Source: an uncultured Helicobacteraceae bacterium
Lineage (GTDB): Bacteria > Campylobacterota > Campylobacteria > Campylobacterales > Helicobacteraceae
Reading direction: 5' to 3'
DNA length: 64,000 bases
NCBI GenBank assembly: GCA_934668765.1
Contig: CAKUOH010000008.1
Coordinates: 24,905-88,904 of the forward strand
The position numbers were made by a program, and so were the translations under genes. Shown here in pieces: positions 25,942 to 34,069 of this stretch (positions are counted from its first letter, which is position 1; every line of letters begins with the position of its first letter). The notes below the pieces were generated by a model. That model searched no databases. It was not told the DNA's origin and saw only the letters and a list, made by a program, of their open reading frames with translations.

Positions 25942-27750
25942 TCACTTCACGCCCACTTCTTTAAAATACCCCAATTCTTTCATTTTGTTTGCAAGGGAGG
26001 CAAGAATGGGACCCGCGCTACTTGAACCTCCGCCTCCGTGCTCTACAAGCACGGTAATTACATATTTTGGATTTTTATATGGCATAAACGCCGTTATCCA
26101 CCCGTGTGAGCGATGATAATACTCCATTTCACGCTCGGGGATTCGCTGTAAAATGTCCTTTGGGATTCCCACCACTTGCGCTGTGCCTGTTTTGCAACCC
26201 ATTGTGATTTGCGACAAAAAGCCCGTATATCGCGCTGTGCCATCTCCTGCATTGCAGACTTGATACATTCCTAGACGCAGGGCGGAGAGTTTGCTTTTTT
26301 GAAAATCATTTAGCACATCTTTGCTCTCTACTAGCGCACTTACATCGCCTAATTTTTGTGCAAATCTAGGCACAGGTAACGAACCTGTGGCAATAAGTGC
26401 CGTGTATCGCGCTATTTGAAGTGGCGTTGCTAGAAATAATCCCTGCCCGATGGACGCATTGATTGTATCGCCGATTCGCCACGGCTCACCGCGCACTCCT
26501 AGTTTCCAATATGGCGTAGGCAAGATTCCACGCGATTCGCCTATTAAATCAACGCCCGTTTTTTCCCCAAAACCCATCGTTTTAAGAGTTTTTGCCATAT
26601 TTTCAATGCCGATTTTATAGCTCAAACGATAAAAATACACATCTACGCTTCGCCTTAACGCCTTTATCAAATCCGCGCTTCCGTGCTTTTCGCTCCAATC
26701 GCGAAATCTCACGCCACCGATTTCCATAAATGGCGGCGTTTCGATGATGGTGCGCTCATCAATATCGCCATATTCTAAAAATGACAGCCCAAGCCCCATT
26801 TTTATAACACTCCCGGGCGGATATGCGCCATTTATCATTTTATTTAGCAAAGGCGTGGCAGGACTATCGCGAATCGCGCTCCACTGCTCCTCATTCATAC
26901 CATTGATAAAGTCATTTAGATTGTATTCAGGGTAGCTTCCAGCCGCTAGTATCTCGCCATTTGTAGCGTCCATCACAATAGTAGCCCCTGCCTTGCCCTC
27001 AAACTGCGTATCCAAATGCCTTTGCAAGTCAATATCAAGTGCCAAATTCATATCAAATCGTTTGTTTGCGCCCACTTCCTCCAAAATCTCCACATTGCGA
27101 TTTAGCACATCGACTTTGGTTTTTATGTAGCCAAGTTTTCCTTGCAAAAATTCATTATAATACCGCTCGATGCCCATTTTGCCGACAAGCCCTATGTATT
27201 TTGCCATCTCATTGTCATAAATCTCTTGCTGATTCGCAGAGCCAATGTAGCCGATGATATGGCTTGCCATCGTATCATTTGGATAGTGGCGTTTGGTGGC
27301 GTTTGTTATGCGGATATTGTCGCTTTGGCTTAAAATAGTGTAGCTTTTTAGCATAGATTCGTAAGAAATGTATTTGATAATCGTAATATAGCTGTGATTA
27401 TAAGGCGAATATTGCGCTAAATAGCTCTTTTTTAATTCCTCCGCGCTAAATTCAGGAAAATGAGCGATGATTCGCGCTATCTCATTATCTAGTGCTTCTA
27501 GCCCCTTTTTGCGTCCCAAATATGGATTTAGCGAAATCGCATATCCTAGCTCATTTACCGCCAAAGGTTTATTATTTCTATCTAAAATCTGCCCACGCGC
27601 TGGGATTTGCATCTCAGTGCGAATGATATTATTTAGCGATAAATTTAAAAAATGCTCGTGTTTTAGAATCGCAATATAATAAAACCGCGCAAATATCACC
27701 ACAAATATGAATCCTATAAATCCAAGCACTATCTTATATCTAGTATCCAT
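25942..27750 (-). CDS. mrdA: Penicillin-binding protein 2 (peptidoglycan transpeptidase)
   Basis: A 602-residue class B PBP needed for lateral wall growth. One N-terminal membrane helix (KIVLGFIGFIFVVIFARFYY), the PBP dimer domain with IPARGQILDRN, then the transpeptidase motifs: SVIK (in PPGSVIKMG), SxN-type SVDVYF and KTGTAQ. Full length. Its start lies inside the end of the mreD-like gene. The order pbp2, small membrane protein, engB, lptA, lptC, kdsC, rlpA is that of H. pylori, here with extra genes. Confidence 0.95.
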   Translation of the reverse strand: MDTRYKIVLGFIGFIFVVIFARFYYIAILKHEHFLNLSLNNIIRTEMQIPARGQILDRNNKPLAVNELGYAISLNPYLGRKKGLEALDNEIARIIAHFPEFSAEELKKSYLAQYSPYNHSYITIIKYISYESMLKSYTILSQSDNIRITNATKRHYPNDTMASHIIGYIGSANQQEIYDNEMAKYIGLVGKMGIERYYNEFLQGKLGYIKTKVDVLNRNVEILEEVGANKRFDMNLALDIDLQRHLDTQFEGKAGATIVMDATNGEILAAGSYPEYNLNDFINGMNEEQWSAIRDSPATPLLNKMINGAYPPGSVIKMGLGLSFLEYGDIDERTIIETPPFMEIGGVRFRDWSEKHGSADLIKALRRSVDVYFYRLSYKIGIENMAKTLKTMGFGEKTGVDLIGESRGILPTPYWKLGVRGEPWRIGDTINASIGQGLFLATPLQIARYTALIATGSLPVPRFAQKLGDVSALVESKDVLNDFQKSKLSALRLGMYQVCNAGDGTARYTGFLSQITMGCKTGTAQVVGIPKDILQRIPEREMEYYHRSHGWITAFMPYKNPKYVITVLVEHGGGGSSSAGPILASLANKMKELGYFKEVGVK

Positions 27751-28193
27751 CGTCCCACCATTATTAGCGATTCAGCTATAATATACCACAAAATCATCGG
27801 CGTTAAAAAGCTAGATTCATCGCCAAATAAAATAAATGAGTTTAAAATTAGTAGCGCGACATAGATTATCGGCGTGTAGATTAACTCAAAAATATTTACG
27901 AATCTAAACATTTTTTCGATTCGATTAAATACAAAAATATAAATCAAACAATACACCACAAAAAGCGTCCCGGGCGCAAATCCTTTGTTTGCCTCCATAA
28001 TGCCAAGCGTGATGACAAAAGCAAAAAGTGAATAATATCGCTCACCTTCAAAGAGCTTGACGAATGATAAAAATAGTATGCCAAAAAGCGGTGGCAAGAT
28101 TAACTGCATAGAGCTAAGCGCGTCATAAATCAGTAGAAAGCCGATAAATAGGCAAATATCTACAAAGTTTTGAGTAGAGCTATTTCGTCGCAT
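27729..28193 (-). CDS. MreD-like small membrane protein
   Basis: About 154 residues with four to five membrane helices (FVDICLFIGFLLIYDAL, LFGILFLSFV, LFVVYCLIYIFVF, IIYVALLILNSFILF). Its place directly before pbp2, with a 22-bp overlap, suggests an MreD-type part of the elongation complex; the sequence itself is only weakly MreD-like. I prefer the Met at 28193 (MRRNSSTQNF); an upstream start at 28229 is also open. Either overlaps the argA-like gene. Confidence 0.65.
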   Translation of the reverse strand: MRRNSSTQNFVDICLFIGFLLIYDALSSMQLILPPLFGILFLSFVKLFEGERYYSLFAFVITLGIMEANKGFAPGTLFVVYCLIYIFVFNRIEKMFRFVNIFELIYTPIIYVALLILNSFILFGDESSFLTPMILWYIIAESLIMVGRWILDIR

Positions 28194-28636
28194 ATAGGAA
28201 ACTTTTTGCATTTGATACAATCCGCCCATATTTTTTGATTTGGCAAGGAATCTTTGGCGATTTCCTTAAAACCGATTTTAGCGAAAACTTCCTTTTGGTA
28301 AGTCAGCGTTAGGATTTCTTTTAAGTTTAGCGATTCGCCTTCTTTGATTAAATGCAAGATTAGCGCGGTGGCAATGCCTAATCTGCGATAAGATTCGCCT
28401 ACGATTAGAGAGCGAATCTCAGCAAGAGTGGGCGATAAAATCTGCAACGCAGCAAAGGCGATGATATTATTGCTACCATTTTCGCGCACCACGCTATAAG
28501 AGCGAATCGCACTTGCCATTTCATCCTCTGTCCTATCCAAAATAATCCCCCTTTGCACTTCAGGCAAAATAAGATTACGCATCGCAGGAATATCGCGCAA
28601 AGTGGGCTTTGAAATGCTAAATTTTGTCAAATCCAT
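28160..28636 (-). CDS. Short-form N-acetylglutamate synthase (ArgA-like GNAT)
   Basis: A 158-residue GNAT acetyltransferase with the CoA-binding motif AEIRSLIVGESYRRLGIATAL and the ending KIWADCIKCKKFPICDEIAL. That Cys-containing tail is the mark of the single-domain NAGS found where classical ArgA is missing, giving the first step of arginine synthesis. It sits in a cell-envelope operon, like hisB further up. Assignment from motif and tail. Confidence 0.75.
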   Translation of the reverse strand: MDLTKFSISKPTLRDIPAMRNLILPEVQRGIILDRTEDEMASAIRSYSVVRENGSNNIIAFAALQILSPTLAEIRSLIVGESYRRLGIATALILHLIKEGESLNLKEILTLTYQKEVFAKIGFKEIAKDSLPNQKIWADCIKCKKFPICDEIALLKTL

Positions 28637-28654
28637 TTTTTGTAAAATCCGCCT

Positions 28655-29392
28655 TTAAATTTTATACATTGTCTGCAAAATCGCGTAGCGCAAAGATTCA
28701 ACGCTTTTTTTATCCAAAATAGAAACCAAAAGATTGCCTTTTAAGGCGTAAATCTCGCTTTTTTTTAGCTTGTCCGCCTTTGTGAAAACTTCTAAAATAT
28801 CGGCATCTGCGCGTAAAATCGCGTGCAAAAATGCGCGAATCTCACTATCGATTTTTAAATTTTCGTGGCGTGAATCCATTAAATGAATAAAAAGTTTAAT
28901 AGATTCACGCTCCCTTAAAAACGCGCTTAAATTTTTGTCCCACGAATCTTTTTCAGCTTTGCTAACCTTTGCGTAACCAAATCCCGGAAAATCTAAAATG
29001 TGAATTGCAAATTCGATTTGTGGCAAAAATCCTCCATCCCTTGCAGATGGATTCGCGCTTTGTCCCCCCTCCCTTGCGGGGTGATTCACATTTTGTCCCC
29101 CCTCCCTTGCGTTAGGGTGGCGCAGGGGGTGGGTAGATTCATTAAATTCGCCACAATCCAAAGCGATTTGCCACTTTGATTCAAAAAAATTCACTAGCCT
29201 AGTTTTGCCCGGCGTGCTTGAACTTTTTGCCAAATTTTTGCGATTTAAAAGTGCGTTTATTAGCGAACTTTTGCCGACATTGCTTCGCCCTAAAATGGCG
29301 ATTTCAGCGCATTGTATTTGTGGTGCTTGTGCTAATTTAGCGCAGGATTTCACAAAGCGCGATTCAAGCACTTTTATGCTACTAATCGCCAC
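28655..29392 (-). CDS. engB: Ribosome-biogenesis GTPase EngB/YsxC with repeat-encoded insert
   Basis: GTPase for large-subunit assembly: G1 GRSNVGKSSL (residues 35-44), G2-type STPGKTRLVNFF (59-70), G3 DFPGFGYAKVSK (134-145) and G4 TKADKL. At 245 residues it is about 45 longer than normal. The excess is residues about 81-125, between G2 and G3: it repeats NAREGGQ / PAREGGQ / SARDGG and is translated from three family B repeat copies (29031-29136). Removing it restores normal spacing. Since EngB is essential, the insert must be tolerated. Upstream overlap with lptA is 11 bp. Confidence 0.93.
   Translation of the reverse strand: MAISSIKVLESRFVKSCAKLAQAPQIQCAEIAILGRSNVGKSSLINALLNRKNLAKSSSTPGKTRLVNFFESKWQIALDCGEFNESTHPLRHPNAREGGQNVNHPAREGGQSANPSARDGGFLPQIEFAIHILDFPGFGYAKVSKAEKDSWDKNLSAFLRERESIKLFIHLMDSRHENLKIDSEIRAFLHAILRADADILEVFTKADKLKKSEIYALKGNLLVSILDKKSVESLRYAILQTMYKI
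29031..29136. repeat. Three family B repeat copies inside engB
   Basis: CCATCCCTTGCAGATGG, then CCCCCCTCCCTTGCGGGG, then CCCCCCTCCCTTGCGTTAGG with its GGGGGTGGGTAG tail. They add an exact multiple of three bases and no stop to engB. Confidence 0.88.
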
Positions 29393-29930
29393 TTTGAGTG
29401 CCTTTATCGCCTAAATCTTGCGCCTTATTTTTATCCTCCATTTGAAAAATAAGCTTGGCTGGTTTGCCCTTTGTGCCTGTGATATTCACAAAGCCTATGT
29501 CGTTGTTGATTACGATTTCCTCGCCAATCACAGAGTTGATTTTATCGCTCTCTTGGACTTTCGCGCTACCTATTAGGCGATATTCGCCGCGTTTGGCGTC
29601 ATAATGCACTTCATTTGCCCTGCCTTTTAAAAGGCGATTATCATTCGTGGTTACGGCAAAATCCACACCACCAAATGCCGAATATTTCAGCGGAGTGCGG
29701 TTTTTATCAATGTTTATCACAACTTTTGGCGCGTAAAGCTCATCTCTGCCTTTTTTAATCGCCACGCTACCTTCTAGCTCGATAATCCCGCTCTTTTCAT
29801 CTGCACTAAAATTTAGCGCACTAACTTCAAGTAAATTTTCATTGTGTTTTGATTCATCGCTATTTGGCGCACCAAAAGCTATGAATCCTAGTGTGAAAAA
29901 CAGCACGAATCTAAAAAATTTTTGTTTCAT
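29382..29930 (-). CDS. lptA: LPS transport periplasmic protein LptA
   Basis: A 182-residue protein with a signal peptide (KFFRFVLFFTLGFIAFG) and an OstA-like beta-jellyroll: SADEKSGIIELEGSVAIKKG, LYAPKVVINID, RLLKGRANEVHYDAKRGEY. It bridges LPS from LptC to the outer membrane. It overlaps lptC by 4 bp (ATGA) and engB by 11 bp, as in H. pylori HP1567-HP1569. Confidence 0.85.
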   Translation of the reverse strand: MKQKFFRFVLFFTLGFIAFGAPNSDESKHNENLLEVSALNFSADEKSGIIELEGSVAIKKGRDELYAPKVVINIDKNRTPLKYSAFGGVDFAVTTNDNRLLKGRANEVHYDAKRGEYRLIGSAKVQESDKINSVIGEEIVINNDIGFVNITGTKGKPAKLIFQMEDKNKAQDLGDKGTQSGD

Positions 29931-30523
29931 AATCGTTTATTGCCTTTATTTTGCTTTATCTTTAATTTGGCGTTGATTTTATCTGCTTTGATTATGCCTT
30001 TTTGTGCGTCATAGCGGATATTTTCGCCCTTTATGTATTCACTTGCGCTTTTTATGTAAAAGTCGCGTTTGCCCCGCAAAATACGCGTTTTCAAATCATA
30101 ATGCGCCACTTCGCTATACATTTCATAACCATCGCGCACATTGCTTACGCCATCATCAAAGAAAATATCATCGCCCACGCGCTTCGCGCTTTTTGCTTTT
30201 AGCGTATCAAAAGAATCTCCCTTGCGCATCAAGGTAATATCACTTAATTCCTCAAATTGCTCTTTTTTCGCGCCCTTTTTTGTGGCATTTGTGGGCGCAA
30301 CTTCAAATTGTTTGCCATTTTTGGCAGTTAGCTTTGAAATAAGCGAATCAGGCGTGATTTCATAAGCGGTAAAATTATTTATTTCAATCTTTGGCATAGT
30401 ATTTGGGCTAAATTGTGGCGGTATTTGATTTGTATCAAATGAAAACACGATGATTATGCTAAAAAGTAGCAGTCCCACAAAAAAAAGCGAGACGCTATTG
30501 CCAATACTGAATAAATTTTTCAT
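29927..30523 (-). CDS. lptC: LPS export protein LptC
   Basis: A 198-residue inner-membrane-anchored protein: one N-terminal helix (SVSLFFVGLLLFSIIIVFSF), then a periplasmic jellyroll domain with NFTAYEITPDSLISKLTAK and GENIRYDAQKGIIKADKIN. It takes LPS from the LptBFG pump to LptA. Overlaps kdsC by 29 bp and lptA by 4 bp. Confidence 0.82.
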   Translation of the reverse strand: MKNLFSIGNSVSLFFVGLLLFSIIIVFSFDTNQIPPQFSPNTMPKIEINNFTAYEITPDSLISKLTAKNGKQFEVAPTNATKKGAKKEQFEELSDITLMRKGDSFDTLKAKSAKRVGDDIFFDDGVSNVRDGYEMYSEVAHYDLKTRILRGKRDFYIKSASEYIKGENIRYDAQKGIIKADKINAKLKIKQNKGNKRL

Positions 30524-31409
30524 AAATTTGCTCTTTTTGTAAAATTAGCTCAATCGCCTCACGCACCGCACCACAGCCACCTTTGGCATTTAAAATCGTA
30601 ATGTTTGGCAGTGATTTTAGTGCGCCATCTTTAAATGCAGAAGCACAATCATTTGGCGCGAAATTTAGGTGCGATTCATTAAACATAGAAATATCATTTA
30701 AATCATCGCCCACTGCGGCAATTTGCGCTAAATCAAGTGCGAATCTTTGCTTTAATTCGCGCAAAACTTTGCCTTTGTCGCGCACATTCATAAAAAGTAA
30801 ATCGCTTGGGATTTGTAATTCATTTGCACGGACGCGGAGAATCTCACTAGATTTGCCTGTGATGATGGCAACCTTGCGATTTAGGACTTTGCGCCAATAG
30901 GCAAGGGCAAACCCGTCTTTGACATTGAAAACTTTGGCGATTTCGGTAAATTCAGCTTTTTGCGATATTGCACCAGATTTTACATTTTGTCCCCACTCCC
31001 TTGCAGATGGATTCGCACTTTGTCCCCCCTCCCTTGCGGAGGGGGTTAGGGGGTGGGTAGAATCGCTATTTGTAAATTTTGTGCTACTATTATTTTGTGC
31101 TTTTGACCCACCCCATTTATCTCCCTCCGCAAGGGAGGGGGAATTTTTAGATTGCTTTGGCGAATCTTGTAATGACGAATCGGACGCATTTAGATTTGTA
31201 TTTAAAACAACGGAAGGATTTTCGGTATGGCTTTCGTAGTTTTTGGGAATTTTTGGGGTTGAGACTAGACTTTGTGTCTGCGAAACCCCGAAAAATCCCA
31301 AATCTGCGGAATGCTTATCTAAAGACGAATTGCCTACCCACGAATATCCATACACAAGACTTCCGTCCGTTAGCGTCCCATCTACATCAAGGCATAGCAA
31401 CTCAATCAC
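30495..31409 (-). CDS. kdsC: KDO-8-phosphate phosphatase KdsC with about 130-residue repeat-encoded insert
   Basis: HAD-type phosphatase for the KDO step of LPS core synthesis: nucleophile motif CLDVDGTLTDG (Asp8, Asp10), VAIITGKSSEI (motif II), and AAVGDDLNDISMF (motif IV). The family is about 165-175 residues; this one is 304. The excess, residues about 22-150, begins right after the catalytic loop and is encoded by repeats of families C, A and B (GYSWVGNSS ..., SLQDSPKQSKN, SPSLAEGDKWGG, TPSAREGGQSANP). Everything after FNVKDG is normal. GTG start overlapping the hisB stop (GTGA). The insert may be spliced out or tolerated as a loop. Confidence 0.9.
   Translation of the reverse strand: MIELLCLDVDGTLTDGSLVYGYSWVGNSSLDKHSADLGFFGVSQTQSLVSTPKIPKNYESHTENPSVVLNTNLNASDSSLQDSPKQSKNSPSLAEGDKWGGSKAQNNSSTKFTNSDSTHPLTPSAREGGQSANPSAREWGQNVKSGAISQKAEFTEIAKVFNVKDGFALAYWRKVLNRKVAIITGKSSEILRVRANELQIPSDLLFMNVRDKGKVLRELKQRFALDLAQIAAVGDDLNDISMFNESHLNFAPNDCASAFKDGALKSLPNITILNAKGGCGAVREAIELILQKEQIYEKFIQYWQ
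30987..31310. repeat. Families B, A and C repeats inside kdsC
   Basis: Family B: CCACTCCCTTGCAGATGG, CCCCCCTCCCTTGCGGAGGG and the inverted CTCCCTCCGCAAGGGAGG (30987-31142). Family A: AGATTGCTTTGGCG ... CTTGTAATGACGAAT (31149-31182). Family C: hairpin with loop GAGACTAGACT (31210-31310). The kdsC frame is open throughout. Confidence 0.85.
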
Positions 31410-32017
31410 AGCGTCCCTTTTGTGCTAGGCATTTTTACGCGCTCATTGATTTTAACTGCCCCACGCAACGCCACGGCAAAACTTTTAAACGCCGATTCTA
31501 TAATGTGGTGCGTGTTTTTCCCGCGTTTAAAAACAATATGCGCGGTAAGATTCGCATTATTCACAACAGCGCGGAAAAATTCCTCCACTAGCTCACAATC
31601 AAAATCGCCCACTTTTTGTGGCATTATTTTGCCCGATTTTAGCGCGTTAAATGGCATATCAAAGTGCAAAAACGCCCGATTCGCAATATCTAGCGAACAT
31701 TCTACGCAGGATTCGTCCATCACCACACTTGCAAAGCCAAATCGCTCAATATTTTTCACAGGATAGAGCGATTCACAAAGCAATTTACCGATGACAATCC
31801 CGCAATCCTCCACGCTATGGTGCGAATCCACGCCCAAATCGCCCTTGCATTCAATCTCCAAGTCTATTAAGCTATGTTTGGCAAAGGATTCTAACATATG
31901 ATTAAAAAATCCTATGCCTGTCTCAACCTTTGATTCGCCACTGCCATAGAGATTCAAACTCGCTTTTATGTCTGTTTCTTTGGTTTTTCGCGCTAGTTTT
32001 TTTACTTCGCCTTTCAT
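31406..32017 (-). CDS. hisB: Imidazoleglycerol-phosphate dehydratase (histidine synthesis)
   Basis: A 203-residue monofunctional IGPD: METGIGFFNHMLE-type GIGFFNHMLESFAKHS, DSHHSVEDCGI and the second metal block THHIIESAFKSFA with the ending SKGTL-like STKGTL. I start at ATG 32017 because GGGGAGCAAA precedes it; the longer frame to 32167 adds 50 unrelated residues. It lies between rlpA and kdsC, a position not seen in H. pylori, which lacks histidine synthesis. Confidence 0.93.
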   Translation of the reverse strand: MKGEVKKLARKTKETDIKASLNLYGSGESKVETGIGFFNHMLESFAKHSLIDLEIECKGDLGVDSHHSVEDCGIVIGKLLCESLYPVKNIERFGFASVVMDESCVECSLDIANRAFLHFDMPFNALKSGKIMPQKVGDFDCELVEEFFRAVVNNANLTAHIVFKRGKNTHHIIESAFKSFAVALRGAVKINERVKMPSTKGTL

Positions 32018-32051
32018 TTTGCTCCCCTTATCTATAAAGATTTGATTTGTG

Positions 32052-33035
32052 CTAATCGCGCACGAAAAAGCCCTCGATTCGTTGTGCTTTGATAAAGTCT
32101 CGTGCTTCTGCCTCGCTTTTAAATCCACTGATAAATACGCGGTAAATTCTCTCCCCTTCAAACTCACCCTCTTTTATCACGGTGTTGTAATTGTCGTATT
32201 TGTGCGTGTTTTGGTAGGTTTCAGCACCTGCTATTTTTCTAAATGCGCCAATTTGCACGGAGAAAATCCCGCCTGTGATGACTTTTTCGCTCACACCAGT
32301 CTTAAACTCGTCCTTAAACTCGCTAGAATTTACCATATCTTTGATAATCGTAGAGTTGCTTGCCGCGTCATTTGAGACGATTCCGCCAAAGCCGATAACT
32401 TCGATATTTACCCGTGCCGTGCCTGTTTTAATCATATCAATATCCTGTGCCGCCACTTTTGATAAATCAATGATTCGTCCCTCCACAAAGGGTCCCCTAT
32501 CATTGATTCGCACAATCGTAGTGCGCCCACTATCCAAACTATACACTTTTACAATGGTATTCATCGGCAGTGTTTTATGCGCTGCGGTGTGGAGATTCAT
32601 ATTATAAATCTCGCCATTTGAAGTTTTTTTGTTGTGAAAATTTGGTCCATACCAGCTTGCGATTCCGTCCCAATTCTCGCCGATTTGGACGCGCTGTGGG
32701 TAATACCACTTGCCATTTATTTGATATGGCTTCATTGTAGCGCGTTGAATCGCATCGCTATCACGCGCCTCGCCTAAATGAATCCCTTCAGGTGGCGGGA
32801 TTTCGGATTCATAGCGCATACGCCCTTCTTGTGTGCTGTATGAATTGCCACTAGAATATCTCTCGCCACTGCCATAGCGGTTTAGATAATCCTTAAATCC
32901 ATCATAATCCTGATATGCGCCCACGCCACCGCGATAAGTGCTAGTGCTAGCGCAACCATTTAGCGCGAATGTGGCGAAAATCCCACCCAAAATCGCTACA
33001 AAAATGCCCCTAAAATTTGCCCTAAAAACCATCAT
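32052..33035 (-). CDS. rlpA: RlpA-like septal lipoprotein with SPOR domain
   Basis: A 327-residue lipoprotein (lipobox ALNGC). The double-psi barrel of lytic transglycosylase RlpA is clear: GIASWYGPNFHNKKTSNGE, AHKTLPMNTIVKV, RINDRGPFVEGRIIDLSKVA. The C-terminal SPOR domain (FSVQIGAFRKIAGAET ... RVFISGFKSEAEARDF) binds denuded septal peptidoglycan. Acts in the periplasm at division sites. It is the first gene of the minus-strand envelope unit that runs to mrdA. Confidence 0.92.
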   Translation of the reverse strand: MMVFRANFRGIFVAILGGIFATFALNGCASTSTYRGGVGAYQDYDGFKDYLNRYGSGERYSSGNSYSTQEGRMRYESEIPPPEGIHLGEARDSDAIQRATMKPYQINGKWYYPQRVQIGENWDGIASWYGPNFHNKKTSNGEIYNMNLHTAAHKTLPMNTIVKVYSLDSGRTTIVRINDRGPFVEGRIIDLSKVAAQDIDMIKTGTARVNIEVIGFGGIVSNDAASNSTIIKDMVNSSEFKDEFKTGVSEKVITGGIFSVQIGAFRKIAGAETYQNTHKYDNYNTVIKEGEFEGERIYRVFISGFKSEAEARDFIKAQRIEGFFVRD

Positions 33036-33361
33036 TTATCCTTAAATTTTGCTTTGAATCTGCTTTGCGAATCGCGCATTTTAAAAATAATCGTATTTTA
33101 AAAATGATAAATCGTGCGAAAATGCCAAAAACTTAAAACTCAAAATCTAGCGCGAAGTCTAATACATTTTGACTTAAAAATGTGTAAAAATTTGGGGCGA
33201 TTTGTGCTTTTTGGATTTGCGCTAAAATGGCGTTTAATTTAAGCGAATCTGCCTCAAAAAGTAGCAATTTTACACTTAAATCAAATGCGAAAATAGCGAT
33301 TTTAACGAATCTTAAAGCGCAAATAACTATATTTTTAAAATTTTTAGCCCAAAGGACAAAA
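33036..33361. other. 326-bp region between rlpA and the thioesterase
   Basis: Divergent region that must hold both promoters. TTGCGCTAAAATGGC (33219-33233) is a possible -10 for the plus strand. Open frames on both strands run through it, but neither shows a recognisable domain. Confidence 0.5.
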
Positions 33362-33820
33362 ATGGAAAATGTATTTGATAGAAAGTCGCTTAGTATGACG
33401 ATTTTGATGACGCCTGAGCTGTCGAATTTTAGCGGTGTGGTGCACGGCGGACACATAATGCGAATGCTTGACCAAGTGGCGTATGCGTGCGCTACGCGAT
33501 ATTGTGGTGTAGATGTCGTAACCGTGTATGTGGATAATATCAGCTTCAAGCACCCTATCCCCATCGGCAATCTCGTTACTTTCCTTGCTAGTGTGAATTA
33601 TACAGGCAAAAGTTCAATGGAAGTCGGCATAAAAGTCATTGCGGAGGATATTAAAAACCGCACCGCCACGCACACAAATACAAGCTATTTTACAATGGTA
33701 GCTTTGGACCCTGATGGTATGCCGCTTGAGATTGAAAAATTTATCCCTGAGACGCCAGAGCAAAAAAGACGCTATGAAGAGGCAAAAAAGCGCAAAGAAG
33801 CGCGAAACAAGGGAAGGTAG
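33362..33820 (+). CDS. Hotdog-fold acyl-CoA thioesterase (YciA-type)
   Basis: A 152-residue acyl-CoA hydrolase. NFSGVVHGGHIMRMLDQVAY is the hotdog catalytic stretch (Asp in MLDQVA), and VDNISFKHPIPIGNLVTFLA follows the family pattern. The C-terminus is a charged helix (EQKRRYEEAKKRKEARNK). ATG 33362 follows AAAGGAC; the 45 residues upstream in frame are not similar to any part of the family. Cleaves acyl-CoAs to free acid and CoA. Confidence 0.88.
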   Translation: MENVFDRKSLSMTILMTPELSNFSGVVHGGHIMRMLDQVAYACATRYCGVDVVTVYVDNISFKHPIPIGNLVTFLASVNYTGKSSMEVGIKVIAEDIKNRTATHTNTSYFTMVALDPDGMPLEIEKFIPETPEQKRRYEEAKKRKEARNKGR

Positions 33821-33924
33821 CGTGGAGATAGAAAATTTTGTAGATTTATCAATTTTTGCAATTATGGGAAATTTAGATTTATACTAGATTTTACGAAATC
33901 ACACAGAAAAACAATCAAAGTAGT

Positions 33925-34013
33925 TGCGGTGTGGCTTTCGCAGATTTGCTAAATTTTGGGCATAAGACTAGACTAATGATTTGCAAACGCCCGAAATTTA
34001 GCAAAAGTCTAGT
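33925..34013. repeat. Family C hairpin repeat (loop GACTAGACT)
   Basis: Stem TTTGCTAAATTTTGGGC / GCCCGAAATTTAGCAAA (17 bp, one G-T) around a loop with AAGACTAGACT, preceded by GTGGCTTTCGCAG. The kdsC copy at 31210-31310 has the same preceding block and loop but a different stem sequence. Confidence 0.75.
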
Positions 34014-34069
34014 GGATTTTCAACTCTAAAACAAGCAAAGCGCAGTTTCTTTAACAAATACAAATTAAG

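Noticed and set aside
29031-31142. CRISPR array from repeated GC-rich 20-mers
   Set aside because: Spacing is irregular, copies occur in both orientations, and they lie inside open reading frames of engB and kdsC. No cas gene is near.
32018-32167. Longer N-terminus for HisB
   Set aside because: The 50 extra residues do not resemble the family, and a strong GGGGAG site precedes the internal ATG.
33133-33361. Minus-strand gene fragment beside rlpA (ends NVLDFALDFEF)
   Set aside because: The tail looks protein-like, but most of the frame is antisense to the thioesterase and no family could be recognised, so it is not called.
33227-33361. Longer N-terminus for the thioesterase
   Set aside because: The hotdog domain starts at the ATG after AAAGGAC; the upstream part has no counterpart in the family.
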